Of a DNA stretch of 64,000 nt, positions 43,966 to 52,889 are shown piece by piece. Source of the stretch: Roseibium sp. (lineage in GTDB: Bacteria; Pseudomonadota; Alphaproteobacteria; Rhizobiales; Stappiaceae). The DNA is taken from assembly GCA_017643925.1 (NCBI GenBank), contig JAEPML010000001.1, forward strand, positions 186,001 to 250,000, written 5' to 3'. The translations under genes and the position numbers were made by a program. Within the stretch, counting starts at the first letter, position 1. Every line of letters begins with the position of its first letter. The notes under the pieces were generated by a model. It was not told the DNA's origin. It made no database searches and saw only the letters and a program-made list of their open reading frames with translations.

Positions 43966-45654
43966 TCAAGCGGCGGCCGCTGTTTGCCGCTTCGATTGTT
44001 TCGTGCGGAAGGAAGTGGCGCTGGACCGCGCCAGGTAGATGACCGGTATCAGGCCGACCAGCACAATGGCGAGAGAGGGCAGGGCCGCTTCCTCGAACGC
44101 TTCCCGCGAGGCGGCCTCGAAGACGGTTGTGGCCAACGTGTCAAAATTGAAGGGGCGGAGCAGGATGGTCGCCGGAAGTTCCTTCATGCAGTCGACAAAA
44201 CTGAGCAGGGCAGCTGACAGGAGCACCGGCCTCAGGATCGGCAGGTGGATCTGGGTCAGCGTCTGGGCACTGTTGCGCCCGAGCGTGCGGGCCGCCATGT
44301 CCAGATGCGGAGTGATCTTGCCGAACCCGCCTTCGACCTGACCATAGGAGACGGCAAGAAAACGGACGACATAGGCATAAACCAGGCCTGTGCCACTGCC
44401 CAGAAGCAGCAGCCCGGTGTTTATCCCGAACCAGGCTTCCATATGGGCGTCCAGAAAATTGTCGAAACGGGCCATCGGGATCAGGATGCCGATGGCCAGT
44501 ACCGTCCCGGGAATGGCGTAGCCGATGGAAGCAAGGCGGACGGCGCCTCTCAAGGGACCGCTGTTGTTGAGACGCAGCGAGTAGGCCAGTGACACCGATA
44601 TCACGACGGTCAGCAGGGCAGCTGCGGCCGCCAGGCTGAAACTGTTCCAGATCGTTTCCAGAAACCCGGGTGAGAACAGGTCATCCAGGCGCCGGCTGGC
44701 CCTGTCCGCCAGCAGCAGAGCGGGAACCACAAACCCGACGAAAATGGGCATTGCACACACGATCAGCGCCAGGGCAGCCTTGGGCCCGGTGAGGTCGAAG
44801 CGCGTCGGTGGACGATGCTTGGAGCCACCACCGCTGTCAAACCGTTGTTTGCGGCGGCCGAACCGTTCCATCCACAAAAGCAGCAGCACCATGACGAGCA
44901 TGGCGAGGGCCAGCTGCGCTGCACCGCCCAGGCTCGACCGGTTCAGCCAGATGTCATAGACGGAAAAGGTCAGTGTCTTGACACCAAAGAACGTGACGGC
45001 GCCAATATCGTTCAGACACTCCATGAGGGCAAGGGAAACACCGATGGCCGTCGCGGGCCGGACAAGCGGCAAGGCGATGCGGAAGAAAAGACCATAGGGT
45101 GATGCACCGAGTGTCCGGGAAACATCAAGCGTTGATGCGGACTGGATCAGGAAACCGGCGCGGGTCGTCAGGTAGACATAGGGATAGAGCACCGCGCCCA
45201 TGACGAAAATCGCGCCGCCGAGGGAGCGGATCTCCGGAAACCAATAGTCCCGTGACGTCTGGAAACCGAAAACGGAGCGAATGAAGCTCTGGACCGGTCC
45301 CGTGTAGTCGAGGACCTCGACATAGGCGAAGGCGACGATGTAGGTCGGGACAGCGAGCGGCACCAGCAATGCCCAATCCATGATCCTGCGGCCGGGAAAG
45401 TTGCACATGGTCACGAGCCAGGCCGTGACCACGCCGGTGATCCCGGTGCTCAGCCCCACCCCGAGCATCAGGAGGATCGTGGTCTGCAGGGACCCTGGCA
45501 GAACCGTCAGAAACAGATGGCCCCAGACGTCGCCCGTCGGCTCGAATGCCAGCCAGGCGATGGCCAGGACGGGCAACAGCACCAGGGTTGCAATCAGCAA
45601 CGCGGCAAATTGCCAGAAACGGTCAATGATCGTGAGAGAAGGCGTGCGCAGCAA
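43966..45654 (-). CDS. fbpB: Ferric iron ABC transporter permease (FbpB/SfuB type)
   Basis: 562 residues made of two fused permease halves, each with about six helices. The EAA-like loops are TLGASPYGLFFRIALPLVRPA in the first half and TLGRNSAQTLTQIHLPILRP in the second. The layout is that of FbpB/SfuB iron permeases. It lies after the binding protein gene fbpA, with a terminator hairpin between. No ATPase gene (fbpC) follows; the downstream gene on this strand is ftsH, so the ATPase must be elsewhere. Inner-membrane protein. Confidence 0.9.
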   Translation of the reverse strand: MLRTPSLTIIDRFWQFAALLIATLVLLPVLAIAWLAFEPTGDVWGHLFLTVLPGSLQTTILLMLGVGLSTGITGVVTAWLVTMCNFPGRRIMDWALLVPLAVPTYIVAFAYVEVLDYTGPVQSFIRSVFGFQTSRDYWFPEIRSLGGAIFVMGAVLYPYVYLTTRAGFLIQSASTLDVSRTLGASPYGLFFRIALPLVRPATAIGVSLALMECLNDIGAVTFFGVKTLTFSVYDIWLNRSSLGGAAQLALAMLVMVLLLLWMERFGRRKQRFDSGGGSKHRPPTRFDLTGPKAALALIVCAMPIFVGFVVPALLLADRASRRLDDLFSPGFLETIWNSFSLAAAAALLTVVISVSLAYSLRLNNSGPLRGAVRLASIGYAIPGTVLAIGILIPMARFDNFLDAHMEAWFGINTGLLLLGSGTGLVYAYVVRFLAVSYGQVEGGFGKITPHLDMAARTLGRNSAQTLTQIHLPILRPVLLSAALLSFVDCMKELPATILLRPFNFDTLATTVFEAASREAFEEAALPSLAIVLVGLIPVIYLARSSATSFRTKQSKRQTAAAA

Positions 45655-45716
45655 GGCCGGTCTTTGTCAGTTCATAGTGAGTTGCAGAAGCACTAACTGG
45701 AATTGTCCCAAAAAGC

Positions 45717-45746
45717 AAAAAAGCGCCGCTTCGCGCGACGCTTTTC
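45717..45746 (-). terminator. Terminator-like hairpin between fbpA and fbpB
   Basis: On the minus strand, AAAAGCGTCGC pairs with GCGGCGCTTTT around a short loop (one mismatch), followed by TTGCTTTTT. It lies about 25 bases past the fbpA stop and would limit read-through to fbpB. Confidence 0.75.
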
Positions 45747-45768
45747 TGCAATGTCATTATGACGCTTC

Positions 45769-46812
45769 TCAGGAAGCCGGTCCGTTGTCGAAACCGACCT
45801 TGTCGACCAGTTCACTGGCGGTCTTGCGGTTTTTGGCAATATCGGCCAGCGGCAGTGCATCCGGCTTCAATTCACCCCAGCTGCTGACGCGCTCGGAAAC
45901 CTCGACGCCCGGTGTTACCGGATATTCGAAATTGGTCTCGGCGTAGATTCTCTGGGCTTCCGGGGATGTCAGGAATTCGATCAGCTTGACCGCGTTGTCC
46001 TTGTTGGGCGCGTTTTTGGCGAGCACAACACCGGCCAGATTGACGTGGCTGCCGCGATCTTCGGCATTCGGGAACAGGATCCGAACGGATGCCGCCCATT
46101 CTTTCTGCTCGGGCTCTTTGTCGTTGGTTTCCATCTTGCCCATGTAATAGGTGTTGCCGATGGAGATGTCGCATTCGCCAGCATTGATCGCCTTCACCTG
46201 AGCGCGGTCGTTTCCGGCCGGTTTGCGGGCAAGATTGTCACGTACGCCTGCGAGCCACTCTTCGGTCTTTTCTTCACCGTGATGCGCGACCATGGAGGCG
46301 ATCAGGCCGATGGTATAAACATGCTGACCGGAGCGCGTGCAAATCCGGCCCTTCCATTTCGGATCCGCCAGTTCTTCGTATGTGATGGAGTCCTGATCAA
46401 CGCGGTCCCTGGAGGCGTAAATGATACGGGCACGGTTGGTCAGTCCAATCCAGTGACCTTCCGGGTCACGGTACTGAGCGGGAATGTTCTCGTTGACGAT
46501 GTCGGAAGAGACTGGCTGCGTGATGCCAAGCTGCTTGGCACCGTCGAGACGCCCGATGTCAACGGTCAGCAAAACGTCGGCGGGAGAGTTTTCACCCTCG
46601 GCGGCAATACGTTCTCCCAGGCCCTTGCTGGCGAAGATCACATTGGCTTTGACACCCGTTTCAGCCGCGAAAGCATCGATCAGCGGCTGGATCAGAAACG
46701 GCTGGCGGTAGGAATAGATGTTCACTTCGCCATCGGCCAGCGCCGGGGCAGATGTTGCTGCTGCGGCGGCCATGATCAATGCACCGGACAGGGCGCGGAA
46801 TTTGGATTGCAT
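45769..46812 (-). CDS. fbpA: Ferric iron ABC transporter binding protein (FbpA/FutA type)
   Basis: 347 residues with a signal peptide (cleaved near APALA-DG). The mature chain opens VNIYSYRQPFLIQPLIDAF, where two tyrosine positions match iron ligands of FbpA/FutA proteins; GNTYYMGKM near 223 supplies the twin-tyrosine ligand pair. It captures ferric iron in the periplasm for the FbpB permease. Upstream at 46927-46947 is an Irr-box-like palindrome, so iron-responsive control is likely. First gene of the fbpA-fbpB unit. Confidence 0.92.
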   Translation of the reverse strand: MQSKFRALSGALIMAAAAATSAPALADGEVNIYSYRQPFLIQPLIDAFAAETGVKANVIFASKGLGERIAAEGENSPADVLLTVDIGRLDGAKQLGITQPVSSDIVNENIPAQYRDPEGHWIGLTNRARIIYASRDRVDQDSITYEELADPKWKGRICTRSGQHVYTIGLIASMVAHHGEEKTEEWLAGVRDNLARKPAGNDRAQVKAINAGECDISIGNTYYMGKMETNDKEPEQKEWAASVRILFPNAEDRGSHVNLAGVVLAKNAPNKDNAVKLIEFLTSPEAQRIYAETNFEYPVTPGVEVSERVSSWGELKPDALPLADIAKNRKTASELVDKVGFDNGPAS

Positions 46813-46926
46813 GAGTATCTCCCTTATCAGGATATTGTTTCGGCTCCAGATCCCAGTCTGAAGTCTGTGCTTGCTATATGTCGCCGAAATTCGGGAAAGT
46901 CAACAAAAAAAGCGTTTAAAATCAAT

Positions 46927-46947
46927 AGTTTAGAATGATTCAAAACT
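46927..46947. promoter_or_regulatory. Irr-box (ICE-like) palindrome upstream of fbpA
   Basis: Centred on TTTAGAATGATTCAAAA (46929-46945), against the rhizobial iron control element TTTAGAA-N3-TTCTAAA it matches 7/7 in the first half and 6/7 in the second. The surrounding 21 bases form a palindrome with one mismatched pair. It lies about 115-135 bases before the fbpA start. Confidence 0.65.
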
Positions 46948-47020
46948 AACATGAGCAAAAAGCTCCAGATTAAAGGCCAAAAAGAACCTAAAAACAGGAG
47001 CTTAGGGCTCATGTTTTAGT
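46945..47020. repeat. 76-bp imperfect inverted repeat
   Basis: Nested arms ACTAA/TTAGT (2-nt bulge), CATGAGC/GCTCATG and AGCTCC/GGAGCT, with a 4x4 internal loop and a 30-nt A-rich loop. Could be a bidirectional terminator for the DUF4336 gene, a structured RNA or a short mobile remnant. Confidence 0.6.
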
Positions 47021-47126
47021 TGCTGGCCTACAACGCGAGTCCGGTCAAAACAGTGAATTCAGGCACGGGGAGGCCCGGGAGTTGCCAAACCCGCGTCAAT
47101 CTGTCCGACTGAATTGAAGATTTTGC

Positions 47127-47834
47127 CTAAACCCAGGACAGGGATTTCTTCAAGAATGCAGTTCCGTTTTCGCGGACCCATTCACCATGCGCCATCACGA
47201 CCCGGTCCGGTTTCCAGGCAAGGATCCTGCCCTTGCATTTTCTGGCGGTGGCGCGATTGAAGAAGGGCAGGCGCCACTCCAGTGGGGCATAGCCCTTGCC
47301 TTCGACGATCCCCCACAAACGGGCGATGACACGTTGCCAGGGCTTCCAGTGGCGGGCGAGAAAGTCTTCGGAAAAATGCTCGCTGAGATCTGCAAGGATG
47401 GCTGTCGATGTTGGCCGATGAAGGAAGACAACTTCGTCCATCGCGGGGGACCCGTGGAACCTGACAAGGTCGAACTGATCTTCCCAAACCGTGGGTGCTT
47501 CAGTGTCGAGCGCAGCTTCAAAACCGAGATCCGTGCGCTTGTCGATGGTGCTCTGTGGCCCCCATAGCCTGGCGACCGGCCAGGCTTCTTTCCAATCCTG
47601 CAGGAAAAGGTGATGGATCTTGTTCGGGCTGACCAGGTGAGCAGGGCGCCCCAGTTGAGTGATCCATTGCTTGAGTTCGTCGCTCAGCTCAATTGGCGAC
47701 CAGATCCACAACTCACCAGAGGGCAAACGAACAACCACGCTGCGAGTCGGGTAGGGACAGGAGAAGAAGGGGACAATGCCACCTTCCACAATCCAGATAT
47801 TGTCGTCGACAAGCGTGACGTTCGCAGGTGTCAT
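47127..47834 (-). CDS. DUF4336 protein (metallo-beta-lactamase-like)
   Basis: 235 residues from ATG 47834, overlapping the kinase stop by ATGA. The chain opens VTLVDDNIWIVEGG, and VSPNKIHHLFLQDW near 68 contains a histidine pair of the beta-lactamase-like metal site; VMAHGEWVRENG near the C-terminus supplies another. This agrees with DUF4336, a set of uncharacterised proteins of metallo-beta-lactamase-like fold found in bacteria and plants. Coupling with the giant histidine kinase upstream is clear from the overlap, but a functional link is unknown. Confidence 0.85.
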   Translation of the reverse strand: MTPANVTLVDDNIWIVEGGIVPFFSCPYPTRSVVVRLPSGELWIWSPIELSDELKQWITQLGRPAHLVSPNKIHHLFLQDWKEAWPVARLWGPQSTIDKRTDLGFEAALDTEAPTVWEDQFDLVRFHGSPAMDEVVFLHRPTSTAILADLSEHFSEDFLARHWKPWQRVIARLWGIVEGKGYAPLEWRLPFFNRATARKCKGRILAWKPDRVVMAHGEWVRENGTAFLKKSLSWV

Positions 47835-50800
47835 TCCGAAAGGACGCGCTGGGTCGGAAAAACGATCTCGACCAGTGTTCCCTGATCCGGCGTGGAATCG
47901 ATATGAAAACTCGCCCGGTTGGCTTCGACAAGAGCCTTGGTCAGCGGCAGTCCGAGGCCGGTTCCCCCGCCGCGGCTTGCGGTGTGCAATTGCCGGAAAG
48001 GTTCCAGGGCCGCCGCCAGCTGTTTGGCGGTCATGCCGGTTCCGGTGTCGCGCACCCTCAAAACAACCTCGCCATTGCTTTCCAGAGCCGTAGACAGGAT
48101 CACCTGGCCGCCCGACTTGTTGTACTTGATCGCGTTGGACAGGAGATTCAGAACGATCTGGCGCAAGGATCGCGGATCCGCGACCACATCCGGGACCGAT
48201 TCGGGCAGGCTGGCGCGTATGATGACCCGTTCCCTGTTGGCCTGGGGCTGCATCAGGGCGACGCATTCGTTGATCACGTCATGGGTCGAAACGGCGGTGA
48301 AGTTCAGATCAAGCTTGCCGGCCTCGATTTTGGAAAGGTCAAGCAGGTCGTTGATGAGACTCATGATATGTGAGCCTGACGTGCGAATGTCCTTCAGATA
48401 GTCCTTGTACCGGTCATTGCCGATCGGCCCGAACCGTTCTTCCATCATCACTTCCGAAAAGCCGATAATGGCATTGAGCGGTGTACGGATCTCGTGGCTG
48501 ATCTTGGCCAGGAAGTCCGACTTCTGGGAACTTGCGTTCTCCGCCTGCCGTTTCGCCTGGGTCAGTTCTTCTTCTGCCGTCTTCCACTGCGTGATATCGC
48601 GCAACACGGCACAGAACTTGTCTTCGCCCTTGCCGTTGGCGATGCGCCCGATGGTCATGAACAGCGGGATCAGCCCGCCGGTCGGAACCTTGCCGAGAAC
48701 TTCACGGCCATCATTCAGGATGCTTGCGACACCATTGCGCGACAGTCCGTCCAGGTAGTCTGCCGCAGCGCGGTGGCTCTCGGGTGCCAAAAACTCCGTG
48801 AAAGGTTCGCCGATCATGTCTGACCGGTTGGCGCTGAAGAGCGCTTCCGCTGACCCGTTCACCTTGACGATCGAACCATGTTGGTCGAGTACCAGAACGC
48901 CGTCTGTTGCCGTTTCCAGAATGGTGTCCATTTCCGCAATCTGGCTGCGCGCACCATCGAGCTCTTCGCGCACTTCGGCAAAGAAGTTCGGTGAGGCGGG
49001 GGCTTCTGCCGGTGACGTAACGGATTTCGCCACGCGTTCCGTGACGGAGATCATCAACCCGTGGCTATCGTTCCAGGGAACCGAATGCATGTGAGCGTCG
49101 ACATTCATGACGCCGCCATCGGCCAGTCGAACCTTCATGGCTTCATCGACTTCGTCTTCTGCGCCAATGCCGTAGGGAAGTTCTTCGGTGTCGTCGATAA
49201 AGAGGGCTTCCAGTCCACCAGCCTCGGAGAGGTCGGTGACGGACTTGTAGCCGAGCATCTTCAGAAGTGCCTTGTTTGCGTAGAGCACTTCCCTGTCGCT
49301 GACGATCGATATGCCGATCGGCAACCGGTCCAGCAGGGTCGGATCAATCGGACCGGCCTCGGGAACTTCCGGAGGCAGCGTGTCTAGATCATCGTTTTCC
49401 GCGTCGGATGTTTCGAAATCGCCGAGGTCACCCTCGAGGCGTGCACCGAGGGCTTCGGCGATTTTCCTGAATGCCGCGCGCTCGGGGCGCGACAGGCCGG
49501 AGGTGTCGACCGGAACCACCCGCGGCCTCGCCGTGGCAAGCGGAATGACCTCGCCTGATGTGGGGCCGTCGGAAGAAGTTTCTTTGCCATCGGCGGCTTC
49601 GGCGATCTGGTCTTCCGCTTCGAAGGCAGCCGTTTCCTCGAAAAATTCGCGTTCGTCGACGTCTTCATCGACGTCAGAATTGTCGAGCCCACCCGAGACA
49701 GTGTCCTCATCTTCCTGCGGCGGGGCGTCATTCAACTCGTCAGCGTCTGGCGTTGTCTCCTGCGCTGAAACAGTTTCCGCCGCCTCGTCGGGTGCCTGTT
49801 CGTCGTTTGCAGGCGAAAGGTCAGCCACGCTTTCCACGTCGTCAGCAGTATTATCGAAGAGGTCCGGAGACTTGCGCTCTGAAGGATTGTAGGACTTTGC
49901 CAGAGATTTGACGGCGCTCTCGATTTCGGCAGGCTTCAGTTCGGCAGGCCCGTTGATGCCTACCGGTTCTTCCTCCTGTGAGGCTTCTGCCAATTCGTCA
50001 GCCAGGGTTTCTTCCCCGGTCGCTTCTTCCTCTGTCGCCTCAAGCTCGTCTGTTTCGGGCGCTTCAGCTACGGATTTTGCGCTGTCCGGGACGTGCGTTT
50101 CGTCTTTCCCGCTCTCGCTGTTTTCGTTCTCGTCGTCTTCAATCTTTCCGGTTTCAGCCGCTTCGTCAGCAATGTCCGTTTCCGGTTCTTGCCCGGCGCC
50201 GGGTTCGCCGGTCTCAAGTTCTTTCAGTTTGCGGTCGAGAGCTGCGCCGACGCTATCGGCTTCGTCAGATACGGCTTCCGTGTCCACCGGGTCGCCAGAG
50301 CTCTCGGTTTCCTTTGATCCGGATTTGCCCGTGAAACGGGCCAATGAACCAACAAGTGCGGCCGCGCTCGCACCAAGGAAAGTCTTGCCGCCAAAAGTAT
50401 CGGGTTGCGCCGGCCTGAGATCTTCGACCCTGTCCTGAGGTTCCGAGACAGGAGCAGGTACTTGTGTCGCGGGCTCGACGCCTGTTTCTGCGGTCCCGGC
50501 GTCGGTGTCGGACGTTGTGTCTTCGGCGTCGGAGGTTCCTTCTTCGGAAATCTCCGGTGCAACCTCAGGCTCCGTTCCGATCGGCGGGGCGTCAGATCCG
50601 GTTTCGTCGACAGGGGTTTCGCCGATAGTCTCCGGCTCCGGTGCAGGTTCGGTGGCGTAGGCTTCGTCAAAGGCTGTCAGTGCTGGGCTCAGGAAAAGCA
50701 CTTCCGGGGCGTCCATTGCATCGGCGGTCCTGCAGACGCCAAATCCGCGGTAGCCTTCAAACTTTCGGTTTCGGTCAAAGGCGGGCAGGGCGGCCATGTC

Positions 50801-52246
50801 CACAGGAACCCGAAGCGCTGCACCGCTCACCGGCCAGTCAACCGTCCGTCCGCTCCAGGTGTCCCTGCGATCAAGGGCGCGCGCAATGTTTCCCTTCGGA
50901 TCGAGCTCGAACTGATCGGCAACTTCCTGCCATGTCAGCCCGACAATGTCAGTTACCTTGGGTCCGAGCACTTCGGAAAACTCGTCAGAAACGAAAGTGA
51001 ACCGTTGTTCGATGTCCATCTTCCAGGCGAAGCGCACCGGGCGTCGTCTTGGTTCAAAGGCAAATGCTTCTGCTTCCACGTCAGGAAGCCGGGTGTCGTC
51101 ATCGCTCGCTGCCGTATCGGCTGCTTCGATGTCAGTTTTGTCGCCGACGTCGGCTTCCGGTCGTTCGTCTTCATCTGCCGGGGCTTCGTTCGCCGCGTTC
51201 GCGCTCTCTGCTGCAGCGGCGGTTTCAGGCACTGGCTCTGAAGTGTCCGGTTGTTCGTCTGGAGCTGTCTCGTCGGATCCGTCCTCGTCTGCCGAGGCGG
51301 AAAGGTCGGCCTCTTCTTCTTCCGGACCGTCGGTGTCTGTCGCGAGGTCATCACTGTCGGCGCGAACCCATAGGGACTCCTGCTCCCGAGAAACCGTGCT
51401 GTCAGTATCTCCGGATGCAGTCTCCGTGTCGTCAGGGTCTCCCGTTTCAGTCTCCGTATCGACATCAACCTCGGAAACCGTTTCGGAAGTTTCCTCCAGC
51501 GCTTTGACAGCTTCGGGGTCGGAAGGAGGCGCTGTCTCATCGACCGTGGAGGTCGAGACAGGGAGAACGGCACTTTCCAGGGCGCTTTCAGAAACGCTGT
51601 CTTCCTCAGGCGCGTCATCGGCAACAGGTTCGTTGTCGAGCAAAATCAGTTTTTGAGCCGCCGGAATCCTGAGAAGGGCGCCGTCGTGAAAACGGCCCTC
51701 GAATTCCAGCGGGCCAAACAGAACGTTCTGGCCTCCGGGCAGGTCGAGCTGCTCGGGCACACCGTCCAGCTCTCCGACGCGTTGCTGGACATAGTCCCCG
51801 TTCAACAGGAACGCTGTGGTCTCAGTGTATTGAACCAGACGGGCAAAGGCTTCCATCGGTTCCTTCGTTGAGGACAGGCCCTTGTCGCCACAGACGATCA
51901 GCGCTGCCGTTTCGCCGTTTTCCAGCTCGAGCCGTTTGCATTGGCACGTCAGAAGCATGACCCGCAGACCGCGATAGAAGCGAAGTCTTTCGATGCTGAA
52001 CTTGTCCGGCTGGCCCGACGTTGCGATCCGGGCAATGTGCTGGCGTGCCGGGGACCGTTCAAGAGATTTCAGACCTGCGAGCTCGGGGAGGGACTGCACC
52101 GAGAAAAAGGACGCGCCGGCACCGTTGGCCCACAAAATCCGGGCGCCATCTGCCGACCATAGCCAGGCAGCCCTTTTGTCAGCCACAAGCTGAACCAGAT
52201 CATTCTTGGCACTCAGTTCCAGGAATGATTGGGTCTGATTGTCCAT
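47831..52246 (-). CDS. Giant PdhS/DivJ-like multi-PAS histidine kinase with acidic linkers
   Basis: About 1471 residues from the ATG at 52246, which has GGAGAG six bases upstream (a GTG at 52315 is an alternative). No membrane helix is seen, so it is cytosolic. Order: an N-terminal PAS-like region (about 10-190), a first Glu/Asp/Thr/Ser-rich linker (about 215-405), a PAS-like segment (about 410-510), a second, 450-residue acidic linker (about 530-960), two PAS domains (about 985-1240), HisKA with HEIRTPLNAIIGF and HATPase with NLLSNAIKYN, DTGTGM and GTGLGLPL. This matches PdhS-type cell-cycle kinases of the Hyphomicrobiales, which feed the DivK/CtrA pathway. The acidic content is extreme. Confidence 0.88.
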   Translation of the reverse strand: MDNQTQSFLELSAKNDLVQLVADKRAAWLWSADGARILWANGAGASFFSVQSLPELAGLKSLERSPARQHIARIATSGQPDKFSIERLRFYRGLRVMLLTCQCKRLELENGETAALIVCGDKGLSSTKEPMEAFARLVQYTETTAFLLNGDYVQQRVGELDGVPEQLDLPGGQNVLFGPLEFEGRFHDGALLRIPAAQKLILLDNEPVADDAPEEDSVSESALESAVLPVSTSTVDETAPPSDPEAVKALEETSETVSEVDVDTETETGDPDDTETASGDTDSTVSREQESLWVRADSDDLATDTDGPEEEEADLSASADEDGSDETAPDEQPDTSEPVPETAAAAESANAANEAPADEDERPEADVGDKTDIEAADTAASDDDTRLPDVEAEAFAFEPRRRPVRFAWKMDIEQRFTFVSDEFSEVLGPKVTDIVGLTWQEVADQFELDPKGNIARALDRRDTWSGRTVDWPVSGAALRVPVDMAALPAFDRNRKFEGYRGFGVCRTADAMDAPEVLFLSPALTAFDEAYATEPAPEPETIGETPVDETGSDAPPIGTEPEVAPEISEEGTSDAEDTTSDTDAGTAETGVEPATQVPAPVSEPQDRVEDLRPAQPDTFGGKTFLGASAAALVGSLARFTGKSGSKETESSGDPVDTEAVSDEADSVGAALDRKLKELETGEPGAGQEPETDIADEAAETGKIEDDENENSESGKDETHVPDSAKSVAEAPETDELEATEEEATGEETLADELAEASQEEEPVGINGPAELKPAEIESAVKSLAKSYNPSERKSPDLFDNTADDVESVADLSPANDEQAPDEAAETVSAQETTPDADELNDAPPQEDEDTVSGGLDNSDVDEDVDEREFFEETAAFEAEDQIAEAADGKETSSDGPTSGEVIPLATARPRVVPVDTSGLSRPERAAFRKIAEALGARLEGDLGDFETSDAENDDLDTLPPEVPEAGPIDPTLLDRLPIGISIVSDREVLYANKALLKMLGYKSVTDLSEAGGLEALFIDDTEELPYGIGAEDEVDEAMKVRLADGGVMNVDAHMHSVPWNDSHGLMISVTERVAKSVTSPAEAPASPNFFAEVREELDGARSQIAEMDTILETATDGVLVLDQHGSIVKVNGSAEALFSANRSDMIGEPFTEFLAPESHRAAADYLDGLSRNGVASILNDGREVLGKVPTGGLIPLFMTIGRIANGKGEDKFCAVLRDITQWKTAEEELTQAKRQAENASSQKSDFLAKISHEIRTPLNAIIGFSEVMMEERFGPIGNDRYKDYLKDIRTSGSHIMSLINDLLDLSKIEAGKLDLNFTAVSTHDVINECVALMQPQANRERVIIRASLPESVPDVVADPRSLRQIVLNLLSNAIKYNKSGGQVILSTALESNGEVVLRVRDTGTGMTAKQLAAALEPFRQLHTASRGGGTGLGLPLTKALVEANRASFHIDSTPDQGTLVEIVFPTQRVLSE

Positions 52247-52499
52247 TGCACTCTCCAAACTGGTCTGCAACTCCGCTATGCGGCTGCGGACGGATGTGCC
52301 TGAATTGGTAAACACTCTGTTAATACAAGCTATCCGCCGGATCGTCCACGTAAAGCAATGTTCCTAAAGGGTTTACATGAAAGCGTGGTTAATCCGAGGG
52401 GATTGGTTTGCCGGATAGCCATCTGCATGTTACGAATTTTTGGCATGGGAAGATCTGAGGAGATCAACCACCGCCTGCCTTCCACCCAAGGAGCCCGAC

Positions 52500-52889
52500 A
52501 TGAGCACCGACAAGACTGCATTTGAAGTCCCTGAACAGATGCGCGACTTCGCTGAAAAGAGCGTTGATCAGGCGCGCAAGGCATTTGACGATTTCATGGG
52601 CGCGACCCAGAAAGCGGTGTCAAACGTGGAAGAAAGTGCCAACACTGTCCAGGCGAATGCCCAGGACGTGAACAAGCAGGCACTGAACTATGCCGAGGAA
52701 CATGTCAACGCAGCCTTCAAGTTCGCCCAGGAACTCGTCAAGGCGAACAATGTCGAAGACATGATGAAATTGCAGCAGGACTACCTGCGCAGCCAGATGG
52801 AAGTTCTTGGGGAACAGACCCGCGAGTTCTCCAACACGGCCACAAAGGCTGTGCAGGACGCCGCCAAGGCAGCCTCCAAGAAGTCCTGA
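52500..52889 (+). CDS. Phasin family protein, first copy
   Basis: 129 residues from ATG 52500, seven bases after AAGGAG. Nearly all helical and amphipathic: VPEQMRDFAEKSVDQARKAF, then an alanine/glutamine-rich coiled coil and FAQELVKANNVEDMMKLQQDYLRSQ without its last residues. This is the Phasin_2 pattern of proteins that coat polyhydroxyalkanoate granules. The sequence ends in a lysine/alanine-rich tail. No clear PhaR-type site lies upstream, unlike the second copy. Confidence 0.9.
   Translation: MSTDKTAFEVPEQMRDFAEKSVDQARKAFDDFMGATQKAVSNVEESANTVQANAQDVNKQALNYAEEHVNAAFKFAQELVKANNVEDMMKLQQDYLRSQMEVLGEQTREFSNTATKAVQDAAKAASKKS

Larger units (their letters stand above)
46813..47126. other. AT-rich regulatory region upstream of fbpA
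   Basis: 314 bases, markedly AT-rich from about 46890 to 47020 compared with its surroundings. It contains the Irr-box-like palindrome (46927-46947) and, directly beside it, a 76-bp imperfect inverted repeat (46945-47020). No coding frame is seen. Confidence 0.55.
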
